The position numbers and the translations under genes are program-made. A stretch of DNA of 64,000 nucleotides from Actinomadura syzygii (lineage in GTDB: Bacteria; Actinomycetota; Actinomycetes; Streptosporangiales; Streptosporangiaceae): assembly GCF_008085905.1 (NCBI RefSeq), contig NZ_VSFF01000017.1, positions 62,001 through 126,000 on the forward strand, written 5' to 3'. The notes below the pieces were generated by a model. The model was given only the letters and a program-made list of their open reading frames with translations. It was not told the DNA's origin and searched no databases. Of the stretch, positions 25,801-33,636 are shown piece after piece (position 1 is the first letter of the stretch; each line of letters begins with the position of its first letter).

Positions 25801-27199
25801 GCACCGGATGCGCGGCGCACCGGTCGACGAAATCACCCCGGACGGCGATCACCACCAGCGCCGCGGGAGCATCGGCGGCCCCGCACGGTCGGGTCGCGAC
25901 GGCGTCCAAGGCCGCCACGAACGCCGCGACTTCTTCGGCGTCCGCACCGCCATCCGCCGATTCACCGTCCCCCTCACCGGCGGTGCCGACGGTGAACAGT
26001 TCCTCGAACTGGTCCACGACGAGGACCAGCCGGCACGCCTTCGCGACCTCCGCGGGCAGGCCCCGGCGGCGCGCGTCGCCTTCGACGGCCTGCCGGACCA
26101 GGAGATGCGCCCGCTCGGGGGCGTCGGCCAGGCTCGCGTGCACCGTGGCCGCGTCCAACCCCGCCATCGGCGCCAGCACCGACGCCAGCCGCTCCAGCGG
26201 CCGCCCAGACGGCGCCTCGATCACATGCCGCGGCCACTCGCGCGCCGGCTCGTGCAGCTCACCGCGGCCGATCGCCGGCAAGAGCCCCGCACGCAACAAC
26301 GACGACTTCCCCGCCCCCGACGCGCCGGTCACCACCACGAGCCCCGGCGCAGCCAGCCGCTGAGACACCACGCTCACCAACTGCGCGGTGACCCGCTCCC
26401 GCCCGTAGAACACCTCACGATCAGCCTCGCCGAACGGCGCCAACCCCCGGTACGGGCACCCCTCCCACCTCGGCACCGGCCCCTCGCCCCGGGCGGCCTG
26501 AGCGCGACCGGAACGGGTTCGCTCCTCGATCGTGTCCACTTGCTCCAACAGGATCCGGGTCAGGGTCGCCTGCCGCTGCAGCAGCCCCACCGCAACCCGC
26601 ATCTGGCCGCCCTGCTCGTCCACACCATCGCGCAGCAGCCGCAACTGGGACCGCACATCGGCCAGCACGAACCCGAACTCGCCGAACTCCCGCCCCACCT
26701 CGGCCAGCCCGACCGTCAGCGCCTCCAGCAACTCCCCGTCCCCGAACCGCGCCGCCTCCTCCAGCGCGACCCCCACCAGGCCGACCTTCTCCAGCACCTC
26801 GGCGATCTCGGTGCGCAACTCCTCCGCACGCCGCCCGCCCGCCTCCAGCAACCGCTGGATCTCCGAGGCGAGCGCGGCCTCCACCTCCTCCAGGCGGGCC
26901 CCACCACCGTCCTCGCCGCCGGCGTGCTCCCCCAAGCGCCCGACCCTGGACGTCACCACATCGCTCAGCACGTTCCCGCCGACCGAGGTGATCGCACCCG
27001 TCGCCGCGGCCAGCAGCGCCGTACCCCCGACCCCCGTCGTCACCAGGGGGGCGAACGCACCCCCGCACAACACCCCGACCAACACCGGCGGCGACCAGCC
27101 ACGCACCCGTCCCCCGGCGGTACCCGCCAGCCGGGCCACCCGGTCCCGCACACCCGCGCGCATCAACTCCGGCCCGCGCCCCCGCGGATCGCTGTCCAT
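22874..27199 (-). CDS. STAND-type NTPase with 14 WD40 repeats
   Basis: About 1,441 residues from ATG 27199; GTG 27244 is an in-frame alternative adding 15 residues. Order: hydrophobic N-terminal region (~30-80), coiled-coil-like helices (~100-235), and an nSTAND NTPase domain starting CPYRGLAPFGEADREVFYGRE (two overlapping parts). It has Walker A GASGAGKSS (near 310) and Walker B RLVLVVDQFEELF. A winged-helix/arm region follows, then a transmembrane-like segment (ILATVAGLLAVALVAASIAF near 765), then 14 WD40 repeats ending near the C-terminus. STAND proteins are ATP-driven signalling switches; the repeats sense or bind ligand. The effector is not obvious here. The repeats are nearly identical, suggesting recent expansion or gene conversion. 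Confidence 0.85.
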   Translation of the reverse strand: MDSDPRGRGPELMRAGVRDRVARLAGTAGGRVRGWSPPVLVGVLCGGAFAPLVTTGVGGTALLAAATGAITSVGGNVLSDVVTSRVGRLGEHAGGEDGGGARLEEVEAALASEIQRLLEAGGRRAEELRTEIAEVLEKVGLVGVALEEAARFGDGELLEALTVGLAEVGREFGEFGFVLADVRSQLRLLRDGVDEQGGQMRVAVGLLQRQATLTRILLEQVDTIEERTRSGRAQAARGEGPVPRWEGCPYRGLAPFGEADREVFYGRERVTAQLVSVVSQRLAAPGLVVVTGASGAGKSSLLRAGLLPAIGRGELHEPAREWPRHVIEAPSGRPLERLASVLAPMAGLDAATVHASLADAPERAHLLVRQAVEGDARRRGLPAEVAKACRLVLVVDQFEELFTVGTAGEGDGESADGGADAEEVAAFVAALDAVATRPCGAADAPAALVVIAVRGDFVDRCAAHPVLADALQNGQFVLGPMREQDLRLTIAGPAAAAGLELEAGLTDTIVAGLGSPAGGLGPGALPLVSQTMLTVWEHREGDRLTLRGYARTGDVTHAVATSAEDAYAGLGDPARQTARRVFVHLAVVSPPGRLTRRAVTRAELHRAIAPDTSVRLDQVLGAFAARRLVTVDTGTVQISHDVLLEAWPRLRDWLRGDLAGHALQAQLVQDTDEWDRNGRAPAYLYRGQRLAEVQHVRARWNTDPGRYPALPSAAAEFLAAGAAAETRRTRHRRIILATVAGLLAVALVAASIAFRAQNNADHQRDMAVSRQLAAQSELFPGDSTLSALLAAAAWRIQHTPESRARLIDILSRPDRAVLTSQPRRALSVAFGPDGRVLATGDEDGALRLWDMDTQGQIGTLTGRTEGVYSVAFSPDGRVLATGDEDGTVRLWDVAARHQIGKPLIGHTREVNSVVFSLNGKALATGSDDGTVRIWDVGTHRQSGALTGNTGPVRSVAFSPDGRLLATGGEDDNTVRLWDVRTHRQTGALTGNTGPVRSVAFSPDGRLLATGGENDNTVRLWDVNTHRQSGALTGLTSSVRSTAFSPDGRLLATGSHDGTVRVWDVRSHRQTGALTGHTGPVRSMTFSPDGKALATGSDDSTVRLWDVATHHQLGALTSYTRDVNSVVFSPDGRALATGDDDNMVRLWDMGTHSQVGALTGHTSPVRSVVFSPDGKALATGSQDDGTVRLWDVGTHRQTGALTGHAGPVRSVAFSPDGKALASGGHDGTVRLWDVATHHRTGALTGHTEGVYSVVFSPDGRVLATGGHDGKIRLWDVSTHRQVGALTGQTGPVRSVAFSPDGKALASGGDDNTVRLWDVATRNQTGAPLLGHTREVNSVAFSPDGKALASGSDDGTVRLWDVATHLRTGAPLSGHIRDVTSVVFSPDGKALATGSDDGTVRLWNVAMPDDLIGAVCAAAGRTMTRAEWARYVPPGPKFRRICS
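22987..24735 (-). repeat. 14 tandem WD40-coding repeats of about 126-132 bp
   Basis: Repeated units read on the minus strand as S-[VA]-FSPDG-[KR]-x-LA-[TS]-G-x-x-D-x-TVRLWDV-x-T-x-x-x-GALTGHT-x-x-V. Fourteen units equal two seven-bladed propellers. Adjacent units are close enough at DNA level for recombination to change copy number. Confidence 0.88.
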
Positions 27200-27319
27200 G
27201 CCCCCAATACCACCGTTCGGCCGCCGCCCCCGCACCCGTTCCACCCCAACGCGACACTTCTATAACCCGCGTGCGCCTCCAAGAGGGCGTAGTCACTCGG
27301 CCGACCACTCACAAGATCA

Positions 27320-27353
27320 AAGGCCATGATCCGCTCTTGCGGATCATGGCCTT
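27320..27353 (-). terminator. Perfect 15-bp stem terminator, displaced from the tRNA-Val gene
   Basis: AAGGCCATGATCCGC-tctt-GCGGATCATGGCCTT, followed on the minus strand by TTGATCTTG. It lies just outside the left att repeat and is oriented as it would be behind the intact tRNA-Val gene before integration. Confidence 0.7.
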
Positions 27354-27359
27354 GACGTG

Positions 27360-27403
27360 GGTGGGCGCGGACGGTTTCGAACCGCCGACTCCTCGCTTGT
27401 AAG
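27360..27403. repeat. Left attachment site (44-bp att core, displaced tRNA 3' end)
   Basis: Identical over 44 bp to 40336-40379. It covers the tRNA-Val 3' part from the anticodon loop through the T-arm and acceptor to the CC end. Beyond the core, flanking bases differ (TATGCGC here; GCGAGTG at the tRNA), so this copy is a fragment and not a tRNA gene. Confidence 0.95.
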
Positions 27404-27486
27404 TATGCGCGATCACCCAAAAAGCGGCTCTGACCAGCACCCGATCACCATCCGAGACGCGCCCTCGTCCACCGGCGGCCCAACCT

Positions 27487-27505
27487 AATGGCACACGAAT
27501 GGCAC
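27487..27505. promoter_or_regulatory. Candidate integrase arm-binding repeat pair, left 1
   Basis: AATGGCAC-acg-AATGGCAC: two 8-bp direct repeats 11 bp apart, about 84 bp inside the left att core. The same spacing recurs at 27577 and, across the element, at 40276. Confidence 0.6.
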
Positions 27506-27576
27506 GCCCTCAAACCATGATCACCGAGGTCGATCCCGCTCCCGACCTGGTGAGAACCGCATACCTCGCGCTCCCC

Positions 27577-27595
27577 ACTGGCACGCGAATGGCAC
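27577..27595. promoter_or_regulatory. Candidate integrase arm-binding repeat pair, left 2
   Basis: ACTGGCAC-gcg-AATGGCAC, 90 bp from the first pair and with the same 11-bp spacing. Regular placement near the att core suggests arm-type sites for Int or an excision factor. Confidence 0.55.
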
Positions 27596-28534
27596 AACAT
27601 CTCGCCCGCCCCTCAGCCACGGCCGTAGGGCCACGTGGTGCCCGGTCCCCGTGGTCTCCATACTCCAAGTACTAAGCCCATCCGGCGGTCATCCGGAACA
27701 TACGTGCCAGTGCCGAACCGCACGCCTGGCAGCTCCGTGAGCCTCATGGATGGCCGCCCTTCCAGTCCAGCCGACCACTGGAAACCAGCCAATGGGTGTC
27801 ATGTGTCGTAGGCCGCGACCATGGCGGCGGCGCGTCCCCGTGGCGACCGGTCGGGGCGAGACTGGCGGACGCTTCGCGATGCGCGGCCCGGCGCGGCCGC
27901 CCGGTGACCGGCGCCCACGCCGCACGCTCCGGGCGGCCAGGCGCGGGGCCGCGCCAGCGGCCCAAGCGCCGCCGCCCCTTGATCCAAAACAGCCAGATTC
28001 GGCAGAGCATCTGGTCCGTAGCAAGATCAGGGTTGTCCAGCAGTGTCCCCACGAGTCCGCTGACCGGCCCCGCGCCCTTCCGCGCGTTCACACCCGTTAA
28101 AGATTCTTCCAGTCTGCTGTTAGCACCACAGTTAGCATGCACGCCCCTCCCGGAGGGTGCGCCCGCGCGAGCGGCAAGACCGGGGTGAGAGACAGATTTG
28201 CGCGGGCATGCCCTCCGGCCGCAGGGGCCTGGGGCCCACGCGGCCCTCTTTGCGCTCGTCCACTAGCCACGTGGGACGCGTCTCCGGTGCGTTGTGACAC
28301 GTTCGGACCCCGGGTCGGAAGACCCTGACGCCTGCACCCTCCCGCCAGTGTGGACGCTGGTTGATTGGCGGACTAGTCTCACGATTGATATTTCAATTCC
28401 TGATTCCAGCCTCTGCAATTCCCTTTGGAGCAACGAGGGTGGGGATTTGGGCTTTTGGGGTCACCCCAGGCCAGTAAGGGCGATTTAATTGTGGTCAGCA
28501 GTCTAGCTATACCGACCAAAATACCTCGCAATAT
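27596..28534. other. 939-bp left-end region without a convincing gene
   Basis: Several overlapping reading frames of about 60-130 codons occur on both strands, but none has a good ribosome site together with recognisable protein features. They look like chance frames in GC-rich DNA. From about 28,360 rightward the base composition drops (AT-rich stretches such as ttgatatttcaattcc), marking the junction with the lower-GC cargo gene. Confidence 0.5.
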
Positions 28535-29494
28535 TCATGCGAGGGGTATGTGCAGGTCATTGGAGGCCAAAAAAGAGTAAAGTGAAGGATGATTGATGTC
28601 TTCAATGACGCCCTCGCGCACCAATATCTCACTCAATCGGGGAATTGTCCATTGTCGAGCACGTGATCGGTAGACTGACGGTTTTTCTTGGGCCACGAAA
28701 ATAATCTCCTCGGCGATGTCGTCATCCACTATCACGGGTGTGACCCCGTTGTACTCCGGCTTGACAGCGTCGCGGCCACTGCGGTTGAAGTCGTGGATGA
28801 CCGCTTCGACGAGTTCGGTGCTTAGTACAAGGAACCCGGCTATACTTTCGGGATCCGATCCTTCGATGCGTGAATCTAGGATATGTGCGCGCTGTCGCGA
28901 GATGACTGAGCGGGCTCGGTAGGCCCGGTCCCGGATCCAGGCGATCTCGTTCTGTGGCACATCTGCCAATGTAGGCGTGTTTCCACGTTCCCCATGCCTG
29001 GACGGCCGCGGCGGTACTCGCCTTACGATTTCATGTCCGAGCGCAAACGTGTGGGTTATCCAGCGTTGCCAGCGCTGGCTCCACTCCAAGGTATGAATTC
29101 CGCGATGAACGCCGCCGCTTCCTTCGAGAATGTAAACCAAGTTCAAAAAGGCTGACTCTGGTATGTCGCCGGTGATTTTAATTTTGATTTGCGTTTGATT
29201 ATCTTCCAGCATAATGCCGGGCTGTGATTGGCGTCCAGCTCCATCCCCAGCCGCCAGGAAGAACATTTTCTTGAACGTTGCCCAAGCGTCCTCACCTGCC
29301 TTAGTCATGAAAGCGTTGAAGAACGGCATTGCCGCCACGGAGATGGTTAGAAGGATGTAGACGGGCCCGCCTTCATTACCTTCATCCTCTGCTTGAGCAT
29401 CAATGCCATACTCGCCGAGTCCTGCGCTGATACCCGTGAGGATCTTGTCGGGGACGCGCCGGTGGAAGAGCACCAGAGCGTTGATCTCCTGCAT
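28535..29494 (-). CDS. Unrecognised 319-residue cargo protein of the element
   Basis: Not assignable to a family. ATG 29494 has GGTGAAG upstream. The base composition is clearly lower in GC than the rest of the window, with codons such as ATA, TTT and AAA, so it probably came from a different donor than the element backbone. One hydrophobic stretch (VYILLTISVAAMPFFNAFM, near residues 45-63) might be a membrane anchor. After it come IKIKITGDIPESAFLNLVYIL and a long mixed helical region with many charged residues. The position at the left end, facing outward and apart from transfer genes, is where AICEs often keep accessory or defence cargo. A defence role is only a possibility. Confidence 0.6.
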   Translation of the reverse strand: MQEINALVLFHRRVPDKILTGISAGLGEYGIDAQAEDEGNEGGPVYILLTISVAAMPFFNAFMTKAGEDAWATFKKMFFLAAGDGAGRQSQPGIMLEDNQTQIKIKITGDIPESAFLNLVYILEGSGGVHRGIHTLEWSQRWQRWITHTFALGHEIVRRVPPRPSRHGERGNTPTLADVPQNEIAWIRDRAYRARSVISRQRAHILDSRIEGSDPESIAGFLVLSTELVEAVIHDFNRSGRDAVKPEYNGVTPVIVDDDIAEEIIFVAQEKPSVYRSRARQWTIPRLSEILVREGVIEDINHPSLYSFLASNDLHIPLA

Positions 29495-29877
29495 GCTTCA
29501 CCTTCACCTGTTGAGAACCTAGGTGGTGTGCACCACCGGCCGTGTCCCATTGTGACGTAAAGGGGCATGCTGAGGTTCCGCCACGACCTAATCCGGCATG
29601 GATGGGGTTGCGTCTAGCTGAGAGCCCATCATCCCGGGGGAGGATCCCTCCGGTGGACGTCTTGACCCCAATGGCTACGGTTCAGATCAGGAATTCTGGG
29701 CGGCGCTGATTAGCGGGCTCGGCGGGACCGGCTCGAAGAGGCCGCATGCCCGCCGAGCCCACTGGCGGATGTGTAGCAGGCGCCCTTGAAGGCGTGAGGA
29801 TCTTGCTCATCTAGCTGGGGTGCGGTGTTTGGCTGGCTGGGTCGGTGTTGGGGGGGCCCAGCCGTAAGGTGGGCAGC
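29495..29877. other. 383-bp intergenic region with a long hairpin
   Basis: No gene seen. It contains the divergent start regions of the 319-residue cargo gene and the HAD gene, and a 12-bp inverted repeat at 29715-29760 listed separately. Confidence 0.5.
29715..29760. repeat. 12-bp inverted repeat with 22-nt loop
   Basis: GGGCTCGGCGGG (29715-29726) pairs perfectly with CCCGCCGAGCCC (29749-29760). The partly complementary loop (cggc...gccg) could extend the stem. It may be a terminator, a replication-associated structure or a former gene boundary; sequence alone does not decide. Confidence 0.5.
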
Positions 29878-30537
29878 GTGATTCGGGCTGTTGTGTTTGA
29901 TGTGGGTGAGTGTCTGGTTAATGAGACTCGGGAGTATGGGACGTGGGCTGACTGGTTGGGGGTTCCTCGGCATACGTTTTCGGCGATGTTCGGGGCGGTG
30001 ATCGCTCGGGGGTTGGACTACCGGGAGACGTTCCAGGTGTTCGCGCCGGGGTTTGACCTGTCGGGGCAGCGTGAGGAGCGGGTGAGGGCTGGGCGGCCTG
30101 AGACGTTCGGGGAAGAGGACTTGTACCCGGATGCGCGTCCGGCGCTGGCCAAGCTTCGGGGGGATGGGCTGTGGGTGGGGATCGCGGGGAATCAGACGGT
30201 GCGGGCCGGTGGCATCCTGCGGTCGTTGGAGTTGCCGTGCGACATGGTCGCCACGTCGGATGACTGGGGTGTGTCCAAGCCTGATCCGGGGTTCTTCCGG
30301 TGTGTGGTGGAGGCCGCGCCGTGTGATGCCGGGGAGGTGCTGTACGTGGGTGACCGGTTGGACAACGACATCATGCCCGCGGCTGAGGTGGGGTTGCGGA
30401 CGGCGCTGATCCGGCGGGGGCCGTGGGGGATCATCCAACAGGACGACCCGGAAGCCGACCGCGTTCCGACGATGCGGATTGATTCGCTGGCCGAACTTCC
30501 GGGCTGTATCGCTGACTTCAATGCTGGGGGCCGCTGA
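29878..30537 (+). CDS. HAD-superfamily hydrolase (phosphatase-like)
   Basis: 219 residues from GTG 29878 with AAGGTGG upstream. Motif I FDVGECLVNET (near residue 6) has the nucleophilic Asp, but Gly two residues on, as in FDxGxxL subfamilies. Motif II is IAGNQT (Asn where Ser/Thr is usual), motif III is the Lys in WGVSKPDPGFF, and motif IV is VGDRLDNDI. The cap is a helical C1 type between motifs I and II (REYGTWADWLGVPRHTFSAMF). Such cytosolic enzymes dephosphorylate small metabolites or nucleotides; substrate unknown. It is one of two HAD genes in the left cargo zone, pointing toward the other. Confidence 0.82.
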   Translation: MIRAVVFDVGECLVNETREYGTWADWLGVPRHTFSAMFGAVIARGLDYRETFQVFAPGFDLSGQREERVRAGRPETFGEEDLYPDARPALAKLRGDGLWVGIAGNQTVRAGGILRSLELPCDMVATSDDWGVSKPDPGFFRCVVEAAPCDAGEVLYVGDRLDNDIMPAAEVGLRTALIRRGPWGIIQQDDPEADRVPTMRIDSLAELPGCIADFNAGGR

Positions 30538-30588
30538 GCGACAATCGTCGACCGACAGTCGATTGAGAAATTAGTTTCGTTATTTGAC

Positions 30589-31290
30589 TTACCCGATATG
30601 CTGGGCATTTACGTGTTGAAGTAGAATGGCGGTCTCGGTCAGATTTTCCAAAACGGTGTCCGCTTCAGCGTCCCTCAATTCCTTGACGCTCGTTCGCCCT
30701 GAAGCTATGGCAATTATCTTCGCGCCGCCTTTACGGGCAGCTTCTACATCGCTCACTGTGTCGCCGATGACGTAAGTGGTTTCGCGCACGTAGGTTTGGC
30801 CGGTACGTGCGGCAGCACGAGCCTGGGCGATCGCGACGAGCCTGGGACGGACCGAGTCGTCAGTGCCGTAGGCGCCTATGTCCAGGTCTAGCCACTTGGT
30901 GAGATTGAAGGTTTCCAGCTTGGCGATGGCTGAGGGCTTGGGGTTGCCAGTCAGGGCGGTTTGAGTGATGGTCGGCAGTTCGGCGAAGGCTTGCAGGGCT
31001 TCGCGGGCTCCGGGGAGGGCTCGGCCTCGTCTGCGCATCTCGTCGGCTCGGGCGCGGTAGCCGGCGGCCTGTGCCTCGACGAATTTGGGGAAGTAGTCGC
31101 CTGGGTCCTCGATGCCGTAGAGGTCGAGGGTTTCGCGGAAGATGACTTGTTCGGTGCGGCCGGTGACGTCGGCTAGGCGGTCGATGTGGTGGCCCGTGAC
31201 CTGCTCGAATGCGTCCTTGAAGACTTCGCCCCCTACGCCGCCGGTCTCTAGGAGCGTGTGGTCGATGTCCCACAGGATGAGCTTGTGCAC
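30589..31290 (-). CDS. HAD-superfamily phosphatase (phosphoglycolate-phosphatase-like)
   Basis: 233 residues. Motif I LILWDIDHTLLET (DxDxT complete, near residue 8), motif II TALTGNPKPSA, motif IV VIGDTVSDVEAARKGG (GDT-xxD) with Lys in the preceding region, and a helical cap with EVFKDAFEQVTGH. All expected catalytic residues are present, so it should be an active phosphatase of the Gph/PgmB type. It is divergent from the XRE regulator with an 86-bp gap, which could therefore control it. It converges on the other HAD gene. Substrate not predictable. Confidence 0.85.
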   Translation of the reverse strand: MHKLILWDIDHTLLETGGVGGEVFKDAFEQVTGHHIDRLADVTGRTEQVIFRETLDLYGIEDPGDYFPKFVEAQAAGYRARADEMRRRGRALPGAREALQAFAELPTITQTALTGNPKPSAIAKLETFNLTKWLDLDIGAYGTDDSVRPRLVAIAQARAAARTGQTYVRETTYVIGDTVSDVEAARKGGAKIIAIASGRTSVKELRDAEADTVLENLTETAILLQHVNAQHIG

Positions 31291-31376
31291 GCTGTCACGT
31301 CCTTCACGGGCTGCGGTTCCGGTGCCTGGCTGCCTACCCTGGTTCTGCCCAGTCTTCCCGCCCTACGGGAGTGAAC

Positions 31377-32591
31377 GTGTCTGAGTCGGAAGAGATCGGC
31401 ATCGGCGAGCGTCTGCGGTTCTACCGACAAGGACGCAACAAGACACAGGCCGTGATCGCTGGGCTGGCTGGTGTGAGCGAGGATTACGTCTCGCAGATTG
31501 AGCGGGGTGCGAAGACTCCCACTATCGGGCTGTTGCACAAGTTCGCTCGGATTCTGGGTGTTCAGGTGTCTGTTCTGTTGGGGGAACCGCAGTTTGAGCA
31601 GAACGGCACTATTCATCCAGTGGCGTCGGAGTTGCATCGACGGATGATGTCGTTCGGTGGCTCGGAAAGTGGTGAGGACGTCGACCTTGCCGGGTTGCGG
31701 CACAGGGTTGACGCGGCCTGGGAGATTTGGCAGACGTCGCCTAAGCGGTACACGGAGGGGGCCGCGATCTTCCCGGCCCTGCTGTCAGACGTCCAGGCAG
31801 CGGCTCGGTCGTTTCGGGCGTTCGGTGAGGCTGAGCAGCGGCGGGAAGCGGCTCGGCTGTCGTCGGACATGTACTTCCTGCTGCGGACATTCGCAAAGCG
31901 GATCGGGCGGGCGGATCTGTCGTTGGTGGCTGCTGATCGGGCTATTGCGGCGGCGTATGAGACAGATGATCCGCTGCGGATTGCGGGAGCGCACTGGAAT
32001 CTCGGGCACATCCTGATCGCGCAGAATGAGGCGGAAGCGGCCGAGGATACGGCCGTGCATGCGATTGAGGAACTCAAGCCGCGCTTGGGTGACGGGCCGG
32101 ACTGGGTTGCGATGACGGGAGCGTTGTGGCTCGTGGCATCGGTTACCGCGGTGCGTCAGGGGGATGCCTGGGCGGCTCGGGATCGGATACGGAAACATGC
32201 CCTGCCAGCGGCTGAGGCTTCCGGTGAAGGCAATGTGCTGTGGACGGTGTTCGGGCCGACGAACGTCCATCTGCATGCGATGAGCATCGAGATGGAGGCG
32301 GGCGAGTCAGCGGAGGGGCTGAGCATCGCCGATCGCATCGACGTGACCTCATCGCCGTCGCTGGAGCGGCAGACCACGTTCTATCTGGAGCTGGCGCGGC
32401 TGCACGAGCAGCGCCGGGACGATGCGGCGGTGTTGCTGCACCTGATGAACGCTGAGGCCAGCGGTCCGGAGGATCTGCGGTACAACGTGCTGGCGCGTGA
32501 TCTGGTGCGCGGGCTGCTCAAACGGGCTCGTCCGAGCATGGCTCCCCAGGCGCGGGCGTTGGCGCGCCGCATCGGCTTGGTTGCCGCGTAG
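31377..32591 (+). CDS. XRE-family regulator with TPR-like C-terminus
   Basis: 404 residues from GTG 31377, with GGGAG 5 bases before; GTG 31371 is possible. The N-terminal Cro/C1 HTH spans about residues 8-65 (IGERLRFYRQGRNKTQAVIAGLAG ... VSQIERGAKTPTIGLLHKFARIL). The rest is a helical-repeat region of TPR type (ADLSLVAADRAIAAAYETDDPLRIAGAHWNLGHILIAQNEAEAAED and similar), as in actinobacterial regulators that respond to peptides or cell-cell signals. It lies head-to-head with the HAD phosphatase and upstream of a small zinc-binding-like protein and an RsbW-like ATPase, a regulatory layout common in actinobacterial accessory DNA. Confidence 0.85.
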   Translation: MSESEEIGIGERLRFYRQGRNKTQAVIAGLAGVSEDYVSQIERGAKTPTIGLLHKFARILGVQVSVLLGEPQFEQNGTIHPVASELHRRMMSFGGSESGEDVDLAGLRHRVDAAWEIWQTSPKRYTEGAAIFPALLSDVQAAARSFRAFGEAEQRREAARLSSDMYFLLRTFAKRIGRADLSLVAADRAIAAAYETDDPLRIAGAHWNLGHILIAQNEAEAAEDTAVHAIEELKPRLGDGPDWVAMTGALWLVASVTAVRQGDAWAARDRIRKHALPAAEASGEGNVLWTVFGPTNVHLHAMSIEMEAGESAEGLSIADRIDVTSSPSLERQTTFYLELARLHEQRRDDAAVLLHLMNAEASGPEDLRYNVLARDLVRGLLKRARPSMAPQARALARRIGLVAA

Positions 32592-32694
32592 GACCCGGAC
32601 TGGGAGTCAACCCGAACTGAGAGTTCGGGTTGTTTGCTTGATCCGCTCTTAACGTCGTGGCGCGACGTTCCGAGAGCGGTCAAGGAGTCCCACC

Positions 32695-32880
32695 TTGCAG
32701 AACACCTCAGCGAACCCCCCAGCCGTTGCGACCTGCGATGCATGCCTTGGCCGTGGGTGGTCCTGGGTGTCGTCCCGGGTGGACCTGTTGGTGATGCGGC
32801 GTGGTCCTGGTCGTGGTCCGGAGCGGCGGCGGGAGCGGTGCGCCGAGTGTCAAGGGATCGATCCGGCTGCTGTCGCGTGA
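32695..32880 (+). CDS. Small CxxC...CxxC protein
   Basis: 61 residues from TTG 32695, preceded by AAGGAG 8 bases upstream. Two pairs, CDACLGRGW and CAECQGID, make a DnaJ-type or zinc-ribbon-like site, with an Arg-rich loop (RRGPGRGPERRRER) between them. Similar small proteins occur in actinobacterial mobile elements; the function is unknown. TTG start and family are both moderate calls. The 174 bp downstream contain no gene I can see. Confidence 0.6.
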   Translation: MQNTSANPPAVATCDACLGRGWSWVSSRVDLLVMRRGPGRGPERRRERCAECQGIDPAAVA

Positions 32881-33055
32881 CAGGACTGCGGGTCCGGCGG
32901 CGTGGAGTGGGGGGGGACCGGGTTTGGTTGCTCGCCCCCAGAAGCGACCGGACACAACCGGTTGAGACTTCGTGTCGCCGGGCCCGCTTCTAACCAGGGC
33001 TAAGGCGCGGACGTGCGAATGCTGCCGTCTCGCGCCGCTGGGAGGCTGACGGCAG

Positions 33056-33418
33056 ATGATCTTTCTGGCCGTTGAGTGGGCGAGTGCCAAGCGGGCCCGT
33101 GATCACGTTGGTCAGATCGCGGCCGGGTGGCCGGTCGATCTGGATGACGTTCGGGTTGTGGCGTCGGAGTTGGCGACCAATGCGATCCGGCATGCCAAGA
33201 CCGAGGTGATCGGGGTACGCGCCTATTCGGTGGGCGGCGTGTACACGGTGGAGGTGTGGGACGCCGACGCCGCGAACCTGCCCGTCCTGAACGAACAGAC
33301 CGCCGTTGGCGACGGGGGCCGGGGTATCGCGGTCATCGCGGAGTTGGCCGCACACGTCGGGGTGTGGTGTGGGCCGGAGGGCGGGAAGGTCGTCTACGCC
33401 GAATGGACCGCCTCATGA
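33056..33418 (+). CDS. RsbW-like ATP-binding protein (HATPase_c / anti-sigma-type kinase)
   Basis: 120 residues from ATG 33056; upstream ribosome site weak. The GHKL/HATPase signature is visible: N-box ASELATNAIRHA (near residues 36-47), then the ATP-lid DADAANLP and GDGGRGIAVIAELA (G1/G2 box), ending GGKVVYAEW. This is the stand-alone RsbW/SpoIIAB-like type that is very abundant in Streptomyces-type genomes. Such proteins phosphorylate or bind anti-sigma-factor antagonists, but no partner is encoded here. Its TGA overlaps the next ATG (ATGA), so they are coupled. Confidence 0.85.
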   Translation: MIFLAVEWASAKRARDHVGQIAAGWPVDLDDVRVVASELATNAIRHAKTEVIGVRAYSVGGVYTVEVWDADAANLPVLNEQTAVGDGGRGIAVIAELAAHVGVWCGPEGGKVVYAEWTAS

Positions 33419-33636
33419 ACTCCGATGCCATGACGGTCGACACCTGGTATCAGCTCGCCGTGTTGCGCACATACGGCCCCTGGCTCTCGGCGAAGCTCCC
33501 TGTCCCGGATGAGGAACGTAAGCAGGCGACCGACCGCGTCCAGCACGCCCGGTTGGTTCTGTCCATGCGTGACGAGCAATTCCCCCAACTTCCCCCGCCG
33601 CCGGTGGTGGCGTTCAACCAGAGGAAAACCCCCTGA
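33415..33636 (+). CDS. Small hypothetical protein coupled to the RsbW-like gene
   Basis: 73 residues; ATG 33415 overlaps the stop of the RsbW-like gene. No family recognised. The sequence is polar with a helix TWYQLAVLRTYGPWLSAKLP and a basic-acidic middle (DEERKQATDRVQHARLVL). Its TGA overlaps the following ATG (33636), placing it inside a four- to five-gene coupled cluster of the element. Confidence 0.6.
   Translation: MNSDAMTVDTWYQLAVLRTYGPWLSAKLPVPDEERKQATDRVQHARLVLSMRDEQFPQLPPPPVVAFNQRKTP

Noticed and set aside
24737..27265. 842-codon plus-strand frame
   Set aside because: Antisense to the STAND NTPase, without recognisable domains.
27360..27403. Second tRNA-Val gene
   Set aside because: Only the 3' part up to the anticodon loop is present. 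The 5' half is replaced by unrelated sequence, so it is an att remnant.
27689..28328. Several overlapping frames of 60-130 codons on both strands
   Set aside because: They conflict with one another, lack ribosome sites and have no recognisable sequence features.
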